From: Cornus controversa | Taxonomy: Eukaryota > Streptophyta > Magnoliopsida > Cornales > Cornaceae | Assembly: GCA_026545225.1 (NCBI GenBank) | Contig: CM048850.1 | Coordinates: 25,160,297-25,224,296, forward strand | Direction of reading: 5' to 3' | DNA: 64,000 nt | Part shown: in pieces, positions 1-10,349 of the stretch | Layout: each line of letters begins with the position of its first letter | How positions within the stretch are numbered: position 1 is the stretch's first letter | Made by a program: the position numbers and the translations under genes | Notes under the pieces: generated by a model | What the model was told of the DNA's origin: nothing | What the model saw: the letters and a program-made list of their open reading frames with translations, nothing else | The model's database searches: none

Positions 1-572
1 TAATAGCGCCATCCATCCAGCAGCATTTCTCGCAGCCTACGGTATACCCCACGTGAAAATTCTTAGGTCTTTTGACTTTTATGGCAAGTCTAGTGTCAAC
101 CGCTATATATACGTGTTCCGTTCTTATAGGGTAGCACATGGCTTGTCCAACACCTCTTCCTCTTTTGTTTTTTCTTCACAAATACTGAAGATATTTGCCA
201 ATTAAGCTACAGTATTTATTTCCCCCCAAGAAAAAAATAATGGTTACACACTAGAAAATAATCGTACCTTACAATTATTCTATTTTCTTGTAATTTTTAG
301 AACAATATAGTACCTGATGAATGGTTTTAATCTAATTATATAAAAAAATATAATGTGTATTATATATCCAATATATTTTTATTTTATAGATTTTATTTTA
401 TTTTTTACATGCAAGTTACATAAAGAAGACCACCATTGTGTTATGTGAGTCCTTTTGAATCATAGGGTTGCGAGCTTAGATGAAACATAAGGTATAGAAA
501 AGAATAAGAAGAAAAAATTAACCTCCTTAAACTCAAATTAGTGTCATGAACTAAATAAAATCAATATATTCT

Positions 573-607
<35 letters not shown>

Positions 608-728
608 CCTACAACAAGAGCCACCTGACACTTTCCCCTATAAATTGCCATCTCAAATATTAACCACAAACTCATCAGTCCAAGTTGCAATTTAGACAGA
701 GAAAGAGATCTAGAGAGAGATAGAGATC
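1..728 (+). promoter_or_regulatory. 5' flank and probable promoter of the PMEI-like gene
   Basis: No coding region is seen. A TATA-like CTATAAAT lies at 638-645, about 85 bp before the ATG at 729. It is followed by a purine-rich GAGA-type leader (about 697-727). An uninterrupted TA microsatellite covers about 577-602, just upstream of the TATA box. A G-box core CACGTG lies at 50-55, and another TATATATA-like stretch at about 103-110 has no gene behind it. Assigning the TATA box to the downstream gene is inferred from spacing alone. Confidence 0.5.
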
Positions 729-1343
729 ATGAGAGCTTCCAATCTTACAAACCCATGTTCGTACAATGTTATCACATACCTTGTAACCTTCCTTCTATTC
801 ATGATCTCTCACATGCAACCAACCTCAGCTTCCACAGAACCCAAAACCTACACAAATTTCATCAAAACCTCATGTAACTCAACCACCTACACTGCACTCT
901 GCTACAAGTCCCTCTCTCCCTACGCCTCTTCCATCAAAACCAACCCGAAAAAGCTCTGCAACACCGCACTCACCGTCACCATAAAAGCTGCTCGCAACAC
1001 CTTGAGCATAGTGTCAAAGTTAACTAAACAGAAGGGTATCACAAGCAGCGAAGCCGCGGTCATTAAGGACTGCATTGAGAACATAGAAGACAGTATTGAT
1101 GAGCTCAAGCAATCTCTCAAGGCAATGGGAAGCCTCGGTGAAACTAATGCCAGTAAGGAGTTTCAAATGGAGAATGTGAAGACGTGGATGAGCGCAGCCA
1201 TAACCGATGAGGATACGTGCACAGACGGATTCTCTGGCCGGAAAATAAGTCCCACTGTGAAGAACAAGATCAGGAATAGCATATTAGGTGTTGCCAAACT
1301 TACTAGTAATGCTTTGTCTCTCATCAACCACCTCAGTTATTAA
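729..1343 (+). CDS. Pectin methylesterase/invertase inhibitor (PMEI) domain protein, secreted
   Basis: This single-exon ORF of 204 residues has an N-terminal hydrophobic segment at about 13-35, read as a signal peptide, followed by an all-helical PMEI domain. The four cysteines that form the two family disulfides are visible at about 49, 58, 115 and 154, plus an extra one at 77. The length fits the 'plant invertase/pectin methylesterase inhibitor' or '21 kDa protein' family, usually about 190-210 residues. Members act in the apoplast and bind pectin methylesterases or acid invertases one to one; which target this one uses cannot be told from sequence. The ATG at 729 is the first after the TATA-like element at 638, and the signal peptide follows directly. 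A stop at 1341-1343 ends it cleanly. It looks intact and is the only convincing complete host gene in the window. Confidence 0.88.
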   Translation: MRASNLTNPCSYNVITYLVTFLLFMISHMQPTSASTEPKTYTNFIKTSCNSTTYTALCYKSLSPYASSIKTNPKKLCNTALTVTIKAARNTLSIVSKLTKQKGITSSEAAVIKDCIENIEDSIDELKQSLKAMGSLGETNASKEFQMENVKTWMSAAITDEDTCTDGFSGRKISPTVKNKIRNSILGVAKLTSNALSLINHLSY

Positions 1344-2177
1344 AAATAGATGTAAAAGTAGTTCATGGGTTCAATTCTTGGTATTTGATTTTGCAAATGG
1401 TTTGTCCAAAAATGGTTTAAATAAATTTTTACCTTTATTGAAGAAAGCATTTTTCTTTAAAACGTCTATGAATGGTTACAAATGAGATCATCTTGAATTT
1501 TATTTTTTTTTCAATTTAGATTACACACAAGTTGATTACATTAGGGTAGTGTTGATCAGGTTTACTTTATCAATTTAGACTCGGATTATTATTATTAGTT
1601 GAGTTCAACATACTTGCCCGACATTCAAATTCAATCTCAATTGAGGTTAGACTGATAGCTCAATTGCAGGAAGGAATGTAAGAACTCATACTTTGATTCT
1701 TGAATTATTGGCTTATACAAAATAACTTGACATCGTCGAGACTATTCATAGGACTCCAAGGATAATTTTTTAAATTTTTTTACATCAATTATGATTCTTA
1801 ACTACTTTCTACTATCTACTATCTACTAATTTGTTACATTAGCTATATTTTTCTAGACTTTAAATTTTTTTAAGAACAAAACTTGGACAATTAAGGGAGA
1901 AATAGTTTCTAAAATATAACAATGACTTATGAAACCAAATACATAATAAATATTTATAATTACATTTTCAATAATTTTAGTTTGAGGCCCAAAATCAACT
2001 TTATTTTCCAAATCGGAAGCACTTAGCATTGCTTAGTTGTGCATGCAATACTTGCCTCCACACCGATGAGAAGGAACCTCTTCCACTCCATTAATGTGGC
2101 CTAATGACAAGATGACACATGTCATTTTAAAAAATTAATTAAAATATGTAAAGAAAAAATAAATGAAATTTATACTT
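1344..2177. other. AT-rich intergenic DNA
   Basis: This is the 3' flank of the PMEI-like gene. I see no coding region, RNA gene or clear repeat here. Confidence 0.5.
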
Positions 2178-2838
2178 GTTGAAAATTTGAAATAATAACT
2201 TGAAGATAAATCAGAAGTGATGCAGATTTCTGTGACTTTGATACATGTATGATCACTCTCCTTAAGGTGTTATTTTCTCTCACTTCAAAAAGTTTTAATA
2301 AGGTAATTTTAATCGGGTAGTCCAACTAGTTGGGAAGATAAATGGGTAAGGGCATTCTTAAGAAATAAGCTGATTAGTTTAAATCTTGATAGAGATGACA
2401 AGATCTAATGATTACGTCACTACTACACGACACAACAACTGCCACAAAACCTCTATAAATAAGAGTAGTTGGTCAACTAACAAGGTAAGCTAAAATTAAA
2501 TTAAGAATACTTTTCTGTAATATATAAATCAAGCACTGACTTAATCGTCAGAGTTTACTCAGCCAGCATCGTGCCAGAGTTGGCCTTGATCTCTGTTGGA
2601 GATAAAGGTTGAAGTATTCAAAGATCCACCAGAATTGGTTTGTTAGAATTGTTGTTACTGATATTGCGTGTATCAGATTGGTTTATACTGTAGTTGTGTT
2701 ATTTTTTTTATTTTCAAATAGCTGATGTATAGGAACAGAGTTACTGAAAGTTCTTTATAAATCGTACACATTATATACACTTCAAAATCAATGAAATATA
2801 TTTTTACTCATGCAACTTTTCCTTTGTTAATCTTTACA
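2178..2838 (+). repeat. 5' LTR of a Ty1/copia remnant
   Basis: It begins TGTTGAAAA and ends ATCTTTACA, so it has TG...CA termini, and it is immediately followed by the copia primer-binding site TGGTATCAGAGC at 2839-2850. A TATA-like CTCTATAAATAAG lies at about 2450-2463. The right edge is firm because of the primer-binding site. The left edge is chosen on the TG terminus and typical copia LTR size. No matching 3' LTR is present in the window. Confidence 0.65.
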
Positions 2839-2850
2839 TGGTATCAGAGC
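2839..2850 (+). other. Primer-binding site of the copia remnant
   Basis: TGGTATCAGAGC, the standard copia site complementary to initiator methionine tRNA, sits directly after the LTR end. Confidence 0.75.
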
Positions 2851-2885
2851 AAACAAGACTCACGTCGAAACTGATCCTTCCCAAA

Positions 2886-3760
2886 ATGTCTCCCTCCCCA
2901 AACTCCTCAAATTCCAATGCTTCCAACTCCAGACTTCCCACCTTCAACTCATCTTCCTCCATCAACCTTACGAAACTCACACATACCAACTACCCAACAT
3001 GGAAAGCCACCATGTTACCCTACCTCAAAGGTCAAAAAGTCTTTGGCTATATCAATGGCACCCTCCAACAGCCTGCTAAAACAATTTCTGCCTCTGATGG
3101 CTCCTCAACCCCCAACCTAGCCTATGATTTTTGGGAAACCCAAGATAATCTTATCCTTAGCTACATTAATTCTTCCCCCTCGGAGAAGGTACTAGCCCAG
3201 GTTCCTCATTGCAACACATTTGTTGAAGTTTGGTCGGTGTGAATCTCTGCCTTTGCATCACAGTCTCGAGCCAAAGCGATACATGTTCGCTCTCAACTCT
3301 CTACTCTATCGAAAGGGAGTCAATTTGCCACTAATTACTTCATGACAATCAAACGTCTCATGGATGAATTGGCTATTGCTGGGCAACCTCTGCAGTGTGA
3401 CGATATTATCACTTATTTACTTGTTAAACTAGGTCAAGAGTATGATTCCCTTGTGCCTTTGGTCTCTCACCGTGCTGACTCCCTCACTTTGGAAGATCTT
3501 TACTCCATGCTCCTAACATGTGAGTCCTGCATTCAACATCATAATCAACTTCTATCCTTGCCCACCGCTTTGGCAAATGTCGCCACCAAAATAATTTTCA
3601 GGAGGACGGGGTCATGGCCACTCATCTACTCCTTGAGGCAGGGGGCGTGCTCAATTCAGTGGCACCCGTGGAGGGGTTGATCCACCAACAACTTGTGGTG
3701 TCAACTATGTGACAAGCTAGGCCACACAACTTCAAGCTATTACGAACGATTTGTTCCTCA
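2886..3760 (+). pseudogene. Copia gag remnant (truncated, interrupted)
   Basis: The reading frame starts with a Ser/Asn-rich leader and continues into a copia-type gag N-terminus (INLTKLTHTNYPTWK at about residue 30, then FWETQDNLILSYI). An in-frame TGA at 3240-3242 breaks it. The same frame then resumes through the gag core (MTIKRLMDELAIAGQPL, from 3342) to about 3680. A further piece resembles a CCHC zinc knuckle (CQLCDKLGH, about 3702-3728), but its last cysteine is replaced by tyrosine. No protease, integrase or reverse transcriptase follows. The element is truncated and meets the LOG fragment at about 3780-3825. Confidence 0.78.
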
Positions 3761-3825
3761 TTTCCAAAGGTTTGATTGGTTTCAATAGTTTGACATTGAA
3801 TTGAAGAGCACTTAGAAATCCAGGA

Positions 3826-4416
3826 ATGGAAGGCAATACAAGTAGCAAATTCAAGAGGGTATGTGTATTCTGCGGAAGCAATCCTGGACATAGAAAAGTC
3901 TTCAGCGATGCTGCTATTGATTTGGGAAATGAACTAGTTGGTTTTTGTTCCAATAAACCATCTTTTGTTTCAGAAAACTATTTTTGTTTATGGCCACAAA
4001 ACATATTGTTTTAGTTGACTTTGGGAACTGGGTGTGTGATGTATTGGACTAGGACTTTTCTCTTTGATGATTGGACTGATGGGTTTTTGGTCTATGCTCT
4101 CAATACACGAACTATTTTCAGTTATTTGACGGTGTTCATGTTCTTAGGTTTTGGCTTTTGGTTTGAGAACAAGTCTTTTTAAGGATTATATTTTTGAGTT
4201 GTGAATAGGTGGTTGCTTCAGTTTGATAATGGAATTGCTTTTTTCTATGCTTATTTTGATTATTTTTTAGAAATTTTTTGTGGGTTTTGTTGTTTAATTT
4301 TATGGTTGTCCAATACAGGTGAAAACGAAAATGGACTTGGTGTATGGTGGGGGAAGTATTGGGTTGATGGGTTCGATTTCACAGAGAGTCTATGATGGAG
4401 GTTGCCATGTTCTTGG
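3826..4416 (+). pseudogene. LOG: Truncated LOG-like cytokinin riboside 5'-monophosphate phosphoribohydrolase (exons 1-2 only)
   Basis: Exon 1 (3826-3936) encodes 37 residues with the LOG start pattern [10 protein letters not shown] followed by [13 protein letters not shown]...AG intron spans 3937-4318. Exon 2 (4319-4416) encodes [14 protein letters not shown] and [13 protein letters not shown], then a GT donor at 4417. The two exons join in phase and match the known LOG exon layout. LOG enzymes release active cytokinin bases from nucleotides in the cytosol. The part carrying the catalytic PGGxGTxxE motif is absent: downstream DNA holds a reversed BPM fragment instead. The exons look undamaged, so the fragment is recent, but it cannot encode an active enzyme. 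It could be a captured fragment or a gene cut by rearrangement; the copia remnant ends directly upstream. Confidence 0.85.
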
Positions 4417-4470
4417 GTAACTGAGAGATATGCCCTGGACCATTTTTTTTTCATTAAGATAATCCTGTTC

Positions 4471-4492
4471 ATTACACTATTAATAGTGTAAT
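4471..4492. repeat. Perfect 22-bp palindrome
   Basis: Two 11-base arms (ATTACACTATT and its complement) meet without a spacer, between the LOG and BPM fragments. It may mark a rearrangement point or the centre of a small inverted-repeat element; no function is claimed. Confidence 0.6.
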
Positions 4493-4592
4493 ATAAAGGG
4501 CTTTTACATTTTAGGGCATGCATGCCTGTATTCTCTCTATCTTTTATTTTTCTTCAGAAGGTGAATAATGACAAATGATTCAACGAACAGAA

Positions 4593-4945
4593 CATTACCT
4601 TGAAGATAGAGGGTTCAATATCCTCCAATACCACTTTATCCATGTTAGGATTCCAATAAATCCATAAAACAGGGCTCTAAATACAAGAGACCGACCAACA
4701 AACATCAATTTATGAGCTTTGAATGTCTCATCACCCATTTGAAAAGCTACATCACAACCAATTTCAGATTCTAGCAAGTCCCTAAGACTCCGGGCCATGT
4801 CTAATGGTGGTACGAAAATGCTATACTGTTTAGGTCCCTCAACATGAGTTTTGAGTACTCCCACAGTGCAATGAATGGCAATGTAATCATCTTTTATGTA
4901 ATCAGAAGTTTCTAAAGCTGTCTGTTTCAAAAGAGTTACCAACTT
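4593..4945 (-). pseudogene. MATH-BTB (BPM) protein exon fragment
   Basis: Reading leftward from about 4945, the translation matches the end of the MATH domain and the start of the BTB domain of plant BPM proteins: ALETSDYIKDDYIAIHC, then LRDLLESEIGCDVAF, then FKAHKL. BPMs are substrate adaptors for CUL3 ubiquitin ligases. A one-base frameshift occurs near 4650; in the other frame the expected continuation (DKVVLEDIEPSIFK) is readable and stops at a plausible GT splice donor near 4594. The 5' exon part, the rest of BTB and the BACK region are missing. It lies head to tail against the LOG fragment on the opposite strand. From 4946 rightward the sequence starts GAGCATCTCCC, a motif common at ends of plant MITEs, but no matching second end was found. 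Confidence 0.82.
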
Positions 4946-7018
4946 AGAGCATCTCCCATGGCTTGGCCGAAGGAGTGTTTGGTGATACAAAGAGGAAAAA
5001 AGAGATTTAGTGGCTTAGCTAAACAAAAAAATGGGTCTAACAATCTGCTTCGCTTGAGGCTTAGCAGACTAAGCGATTTATTTGGCTAAGCAAAAACTAT
5101 TGTTTCAAAATTTTTAATTATTACTTAGAACTATTGTTTTAATTGTTTAGTGTATATATCACTATATATCATTTTGTGGGAGATAGTGCATATTTTTTAA
5201 ATATATTATAATAACTTTGTTGAAAAAAGAGAGAGTAGGTCGTAAAAAATGTAAATATCGGCGTCATTCAAATTCACTTCCACCTAAATAGCAATTGGAT
5301 GTTGTGTAATAGAGAGTGGACATTGGAAATGATGTTGTACATCACGGATTAAAATTGCCATGATAAATTCATATTCAATATATTCCTTTTTCAAATATTT
5401 TTTTTTTGTTACAATCGCGTATATTTTATTTATTGATACGTTGATCTATTTCAGTCCAATAATTTTTTATTTTATAGTGCCGTAGGTACGAACAATACAC
5501 TTGGAGTTTTTGATATTTTTTAAGTCAAAAAAAGAAATTGAGAGTCTTAGATTCAAAAAAAGCACAACTACCTTTGCATGATTTATTTACAGCATTTCAC
5601 TCTCTCCTTTTTTTTTTCTCAGAGACTAATATGGTGACTGAAGACACGAATTTTTTTTCAACTTCTACTTTAAGTCCAATAAATTTTTATTTTGTAGTGT
5701 CTTAGGCACAGGCAATACCTAGGATATATATATATGTGTGGATGTTTTTATGATTTATATTTTTTGTGTCGAAATTTTAATCATATCTTGTAAGTAAAAA
5801 ATGTACTATACCGGTACGAATTAACGCACGATCTTTTATCCCCTTCTGCTTTTTACTAACCATTTCCGGAACAATATTTTAACAAACTAACGCCTCAATT
5901 TCTGACCTTATGAATTTCAATTCCAGATATTGTGGCTCAAACAATCAAGAAAAACTATTTAGACTTAGTAACAGTTTGCCCAATCCAAATAACATGTTGC
6001 GTGGTAGTATTAGTGTGATCCAGTATGGACTATTGACCCAAACCCATTGGTTTGTAAGGCCCACTATTAAAAATGATTGGCGGGAAGGTTTTTGCAAGTT
6101 AATAACAACGGTCATAAGCATTGTCTATAGTTAGTAAAATACAGAATGGTATGTTATACATATTGGTTTAATTTGATGTTTTCTTGAAAAGTATTTTTAA
6201 AAATTCGTCATAATAAAACATAAATCGTAAAAATACTAATACATATGTGTACGGATATAGTATGAATGTTAATAAAAAAATTCGTGGTAAGAAATACAGT
6301 AACAAATAATTATTATTTTTATACTATTTTATTATTTTTTCCAATGATATTCCAATATTAAATGAAATTAAAAGAGTGATGATGTTACCAAAATAATAGA
6401 TCTTGTATTATTTATTTCAAGAATTAATATATAGTTTTAACAAAGCGTGTATAATTACATAATTTAATTAATTCTTCCTAAAAATTAACAAAAGACGTAG
6501 ACATGCAAGATTGTATGATACTTAGTTATGATTCATGAGATATAAAACTATCAACTTTTCTACTAATTAGAAAATGAAAATTTTAGGCTATTAACGGTTA
6601 TGCTACTATAATTGCCTAATATTTGAAAACTTTTTTTCTTTTCAAAAAATAATTAAAACCAATGTAAACTTTTTAAAAAAATAATAATAAACTGAAGTAC
6701 TTTTTGTAATGTAAATACGTAAAACATTTAATGCGTGTATCATACGATTCAACTAAAAAAATTGAGTATTATTCATTAAGTTAGAAAATTGTACGGAAAA
6801 TATATATTTTTAAGTATACGCATGGGTATAATATGTATTTTTACTAACTATGTTGCTGTCATAACCAGTGCCTAAGCCTCTGTCTTATTGTGGCAAAAAT
6901 AAGTGTCAAACCTGACATTCTTGCTTACCCAGAAGGCCAGAAATTGATTCGTGTGTTGTCATTGGCAATTCGAGGACCATAATGCTTGGGTCCTGGCAGT
7001 ATCAACTTCATTTTTTCT
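4946..7018. other. AT-rich intergenic DNA
   Basis: No convincing gene. A short direct repeat (TCCAATAA..TTTTTATTTT.TAGTG) occurs near 5456 and again near 5675. Short ORFs such as 5910-6134 show no recognisable domain or codon pattern and are not called. Confidence 0.5.
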
Positions 7019-7020
7019 GC

Positions 7021-8225
7021 TTATGTGAACTAATAGAATTAAAGCAATTGTCCAAAACTTTTTTTTCTTTTAAGATGGACATTACCCATCTTTTTGTGAG
7101 TTAAACCGAAAGTTCATCGTTTCTTATTTGTGCCTTTCGTTCTTTACTCATTTGTATATATGGACTTTATGTACATACATGGAGATATAAAAGGCAGTGA
7201 ATAGCTATAAAATAAAATAATAAAAGAGAAAATCTAAAAAGATTAATTGCACATAACCTCCTTATATTTTCAATTTGTTGCTTTTAGCTGTACTATATTT
7301 TTGATACATGATTCTCTTGATCTAAAAAAATTACACATTGTTTGGTTACTATCACATGACTCTTGGCACAAAAAATGATTATATCACCCTTCATAAAGAA
7401 ATATTTTTTTATTAAATTTCAATCGAAAACTATAAAAGTACAAAATTGTCCAAATGTTTACGAAATATTAAAGTCAGTTTGGCTAGGGTTAGATCAAAAC
7501 TGATAACGAAAAATAAAGTGAAGTGAATAAAAAGGAAAATAATTTTTTTAACATTTATTTGATTAGAATGAAAATTCCTCAAAAAAGTTATGAAAAATAA
7601 CTATTTTATGATTTGGAAGGAATGAAACTTAAAAAAGAAGAAGATATTTTTAGATTTTCATAAAAAAAATTCAAGAAATTATTATTATTTTTGTATTTTT
7701 CATTTTATTTTATTTTCTTTCCTTTCATTGCTATATTTCTATCTCAGTGATATGGCTTCAGGAATCAAAAAATTAGGATACGTTTTTTTTTTGTGCGCGT
7801 AAAATATGTCTTTCATTTTCCGCAAACAATGACATTTTATTTAAAACATTTGATATCACTCATTGTTTTTTATAAAAAAATAAATAAATAAAATATCATT
7901 TTTTTAACCGGCTATAACGGTTATGTGATGTGACGGTAGGAGGGATTTAATCAAGAGTTCTTGAATTGCAATAAACTGATAATAGAGGAATTATGTACAG
8001 TTAACACAATATAATATGTAGCCTCCAAGAAATCTATGAAGTGCAAAAACATTGAAAAAAAGGAAATTATATGTAATTAACCAATTCTAAAACATAGCCT
8101 CCAAGAATCTAAATTTTTATATATATGGAGTTTTGGTTTAACCCACAAGAAGATGGATAATGTCCATCTTAAAACAAAAAAAAAAATTTGAACAATTGTT
8201 TTAATTCTATTGAACTATATAAGTA
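7021..8225. mobile_element. Inverted-repeat-bounded element, about 1.2 kb (non-autonomous DNA transposon candidate)
   Basis: The left arm (about 7021-7112) and right arm (about 8127-8225) are imperfect reverse complements over roughly 90 bp. Shared landmarks are TAGAATTAAA, CAATTG, a T-rich run, TTAAGATGGACATTA and GTTAAACC, in the same order on opposite strands. The interior has no ORF of note and contains a short direct repeat (TAGCCTCCAAGAA near 8015 and 8095). Terminal bases and target-site duplication could not be fixed, so the superfamily is unknown. Confidence 0.55.
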
Positions 8226-8694
8226 AGGAAGATAAAATTAGTACGACTAGGCACGACCTAAACATTATCCTTTTTTTTAGTCCGAAATAAGTCCATAATA
8301 CATTTGCTGAAAACTTGCATGACACATGACCTGCTGCACAAAGTCGGAACAAGATCTTGCAATCAGGTAAGATGGTTGACTTTGATTTTAAAAGTAAATT
8401 CTGAAACTTCAGATGGATCGAAACTGTCTTCCAAATTACTGAATGGAAACATATATGGTAAGAATCTATGGTCCCACTAACAAATTATGACAATGAAGAT
8501 GTAATGAAAGATCAGTCCAGTTTGGAGAAGCTTTCTAATTTTAAAATTTCTTCTATTTAAAAGACATTTGAAAATATCTTCAATAAAAAGAATTTAATAA
8601 AAAAACATTATTTGGTAGATGCATTTTTTGAAATTCGTTCCACAATTAACACAATTTTAACTTTACAAATTTATCTTTAATAATTACTCCCAAT

Positions 8695-9228
8695 AGAGGT
8701 GGCAAAAATGCCCCACCCAGTGGGGACCCGCCCTGTCCCGTTCCATTTAAAGAGGATTTGGGGAACCATTTATTTAAATGGAACAGAGATAAGTTTTGTT
8801 ATTTAAAACCCAGTCGATTTCGGGGTGGGGGCGGAGCAAGGTCTTCCCGCCCCATTTAAAACCCGCCACAATTATACTACACTTAATTTTTTATATTATA
8901 TTACTTAGTTGTATATATACTTTAAAAAATGTTAAATTTCAAAATATTTGGTTTTGTTGTAAATTGTGTAATCCTTTATTTTAAGTAAGGACAACAAAAA
9001 TAAATAAGAAAATTTTGGAAAGGGCAGAATGTTAATGTTTGAAGAATGTTAAAAATTCATGAATCAAATGAGTTTTAATCGGTTATGGGGCGGGGTGGAT
9101 TAGGTCGGTTATGGGACGGGGATGGGGTGAAAGGGGAATTTATAACCGGTTATGGGGTTTCCAAAATCAAACGGTTATGGGATAGGGATTGGGATCCTCA
9201 CCCCATAACCGACCCATTGCCATCCACG
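8695..9228. mobile_element. hAT-like MITE, 534 bp, with target-site duplication
   Basis: The element starts AGAGGTGGCAAAA and ends TTGCCATCCACG, imperfect terminal inverted repeats of the GGTGGCAA hAT type. Both sides are flanked by ACTCCCAAT (8686-8694 and 9229-9237), which fits the 8-bp duplication of hAT elements, with one extra matching base. The interior is unusually G/C-rich for the region and carries repeated GGTTATGGGG-type motifs near the right end and CCCCACCC/CCCGCCC near the left. No transposase is present. Confidence 0.8.
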
Positions 9229-9237
9229 ACTCCCAAT

Positions 9238-10344
9238 AGGCAAGTTTCACGAAATAAAAGACAGCAAAATTGTCAATAAGATTTGTTACTTCAAATAATT
9301 CTGGCTTCCTTCCAAAAGCAAATTTTTCTGGCTTTTTTTGAACGGACTTTTTAGGACTTCGATTTTCATTAGAAGTTCATTTTTCTTATTTCACCAAACA
9401 CTAACATGTTTTTGGAAGGAATTTTTGGATTTGGAAGCCCGTTTTAATCTCCTAGGAAGCTCCCCCAAACGACCCCCCAATATTTGACATTCTAAATTTC
9501 AGAACAACTTTCAAAAGAAAATTGCTGCACAACAATAATTTACTTAATTTAGAAATCCAATTTCGATTCAAATTATGAAATTCAAGTACGGAGTACTTCT
9601 AGGATTTATTTGGAAAGTGAAACTGCAAGAATGTGAAATGAAATAAAGAAAAATTAGGTTTTCAACGTACATTTGGTTCGTATGAAATTTTTTCAAGAAA
9701 GTTCTGAGAAAATATTATTTTGTTAGTTTGGATAGTATAAAAGTGAAATGAAAATAATTACACTTACCAAAATTATCCTTTGATTTCAAACACTACAAAA
9801 TAATTTTTTTTTCTACTTACACTACAAAATAAATAAATTTTTGTTAAATGAATTCTCTTTCTACCCAATTGTTTATATTTATTTTTAGCAAAGAAATAGA
9901 CAGTGCAAGTTTTCAAAGAATGACTGAGAGAGTATACAAAGTTAAAAGTTAATGTAAGACAATAAAAAAGAAGATGTTTGCTTAGGAAGGTAAAGATAAT
10001 TATTGGAAAGCGTTGTGTAACTTTAAAAGGGAGGTATAAAATATTAAGAATTGAGCATTTAAAGAGTTGTAAACTTCTAATCATTGAGAATTCCAAAAAT
10101 GAATATGTTGGATTATTCAACTTTTTATATCAAAATTTTAGAACATAATTTAATTAATAAAATTATAAAAAATGTATATAAAAAATAAGAAATCTAAACA
10201 ATTTTTAATAGTATATATGTGTGTGTGTATATATATCATATAGCTTAATGTTAAAGCTAATAATAGCATTTTAACGAGAGAGAACGCGTTTTAGCAGGAA
10301 AGCTACAATGAAGAAAAGTGTTATAATAACTCATCTCGTATGTG
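9238..10344. other. AT-rich intergenic DNA
   Basis: A TG/TA microsatellite lies at about 10210-10235. The 115-codon minus-strand ORF at 9773-10120 has low-complexity composition and no recognisable domain. I see no gene. Confidence 0.45.
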
Positions 10345-10349
10345 AATTT

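Noticed and set aside
4201..4395. 64-codon ORF over LOG exon 2
   Set aside because: Wrong frame: the LOG frame (MDLVYGGG) is offset, and the ORF crosses the intron.
9085..9279. 64-codon ORF in the hAT-like MITE, Gly-rich
   Set aside because: It is made by the GGTTATGGGG repeats and crosses the right end of the element.
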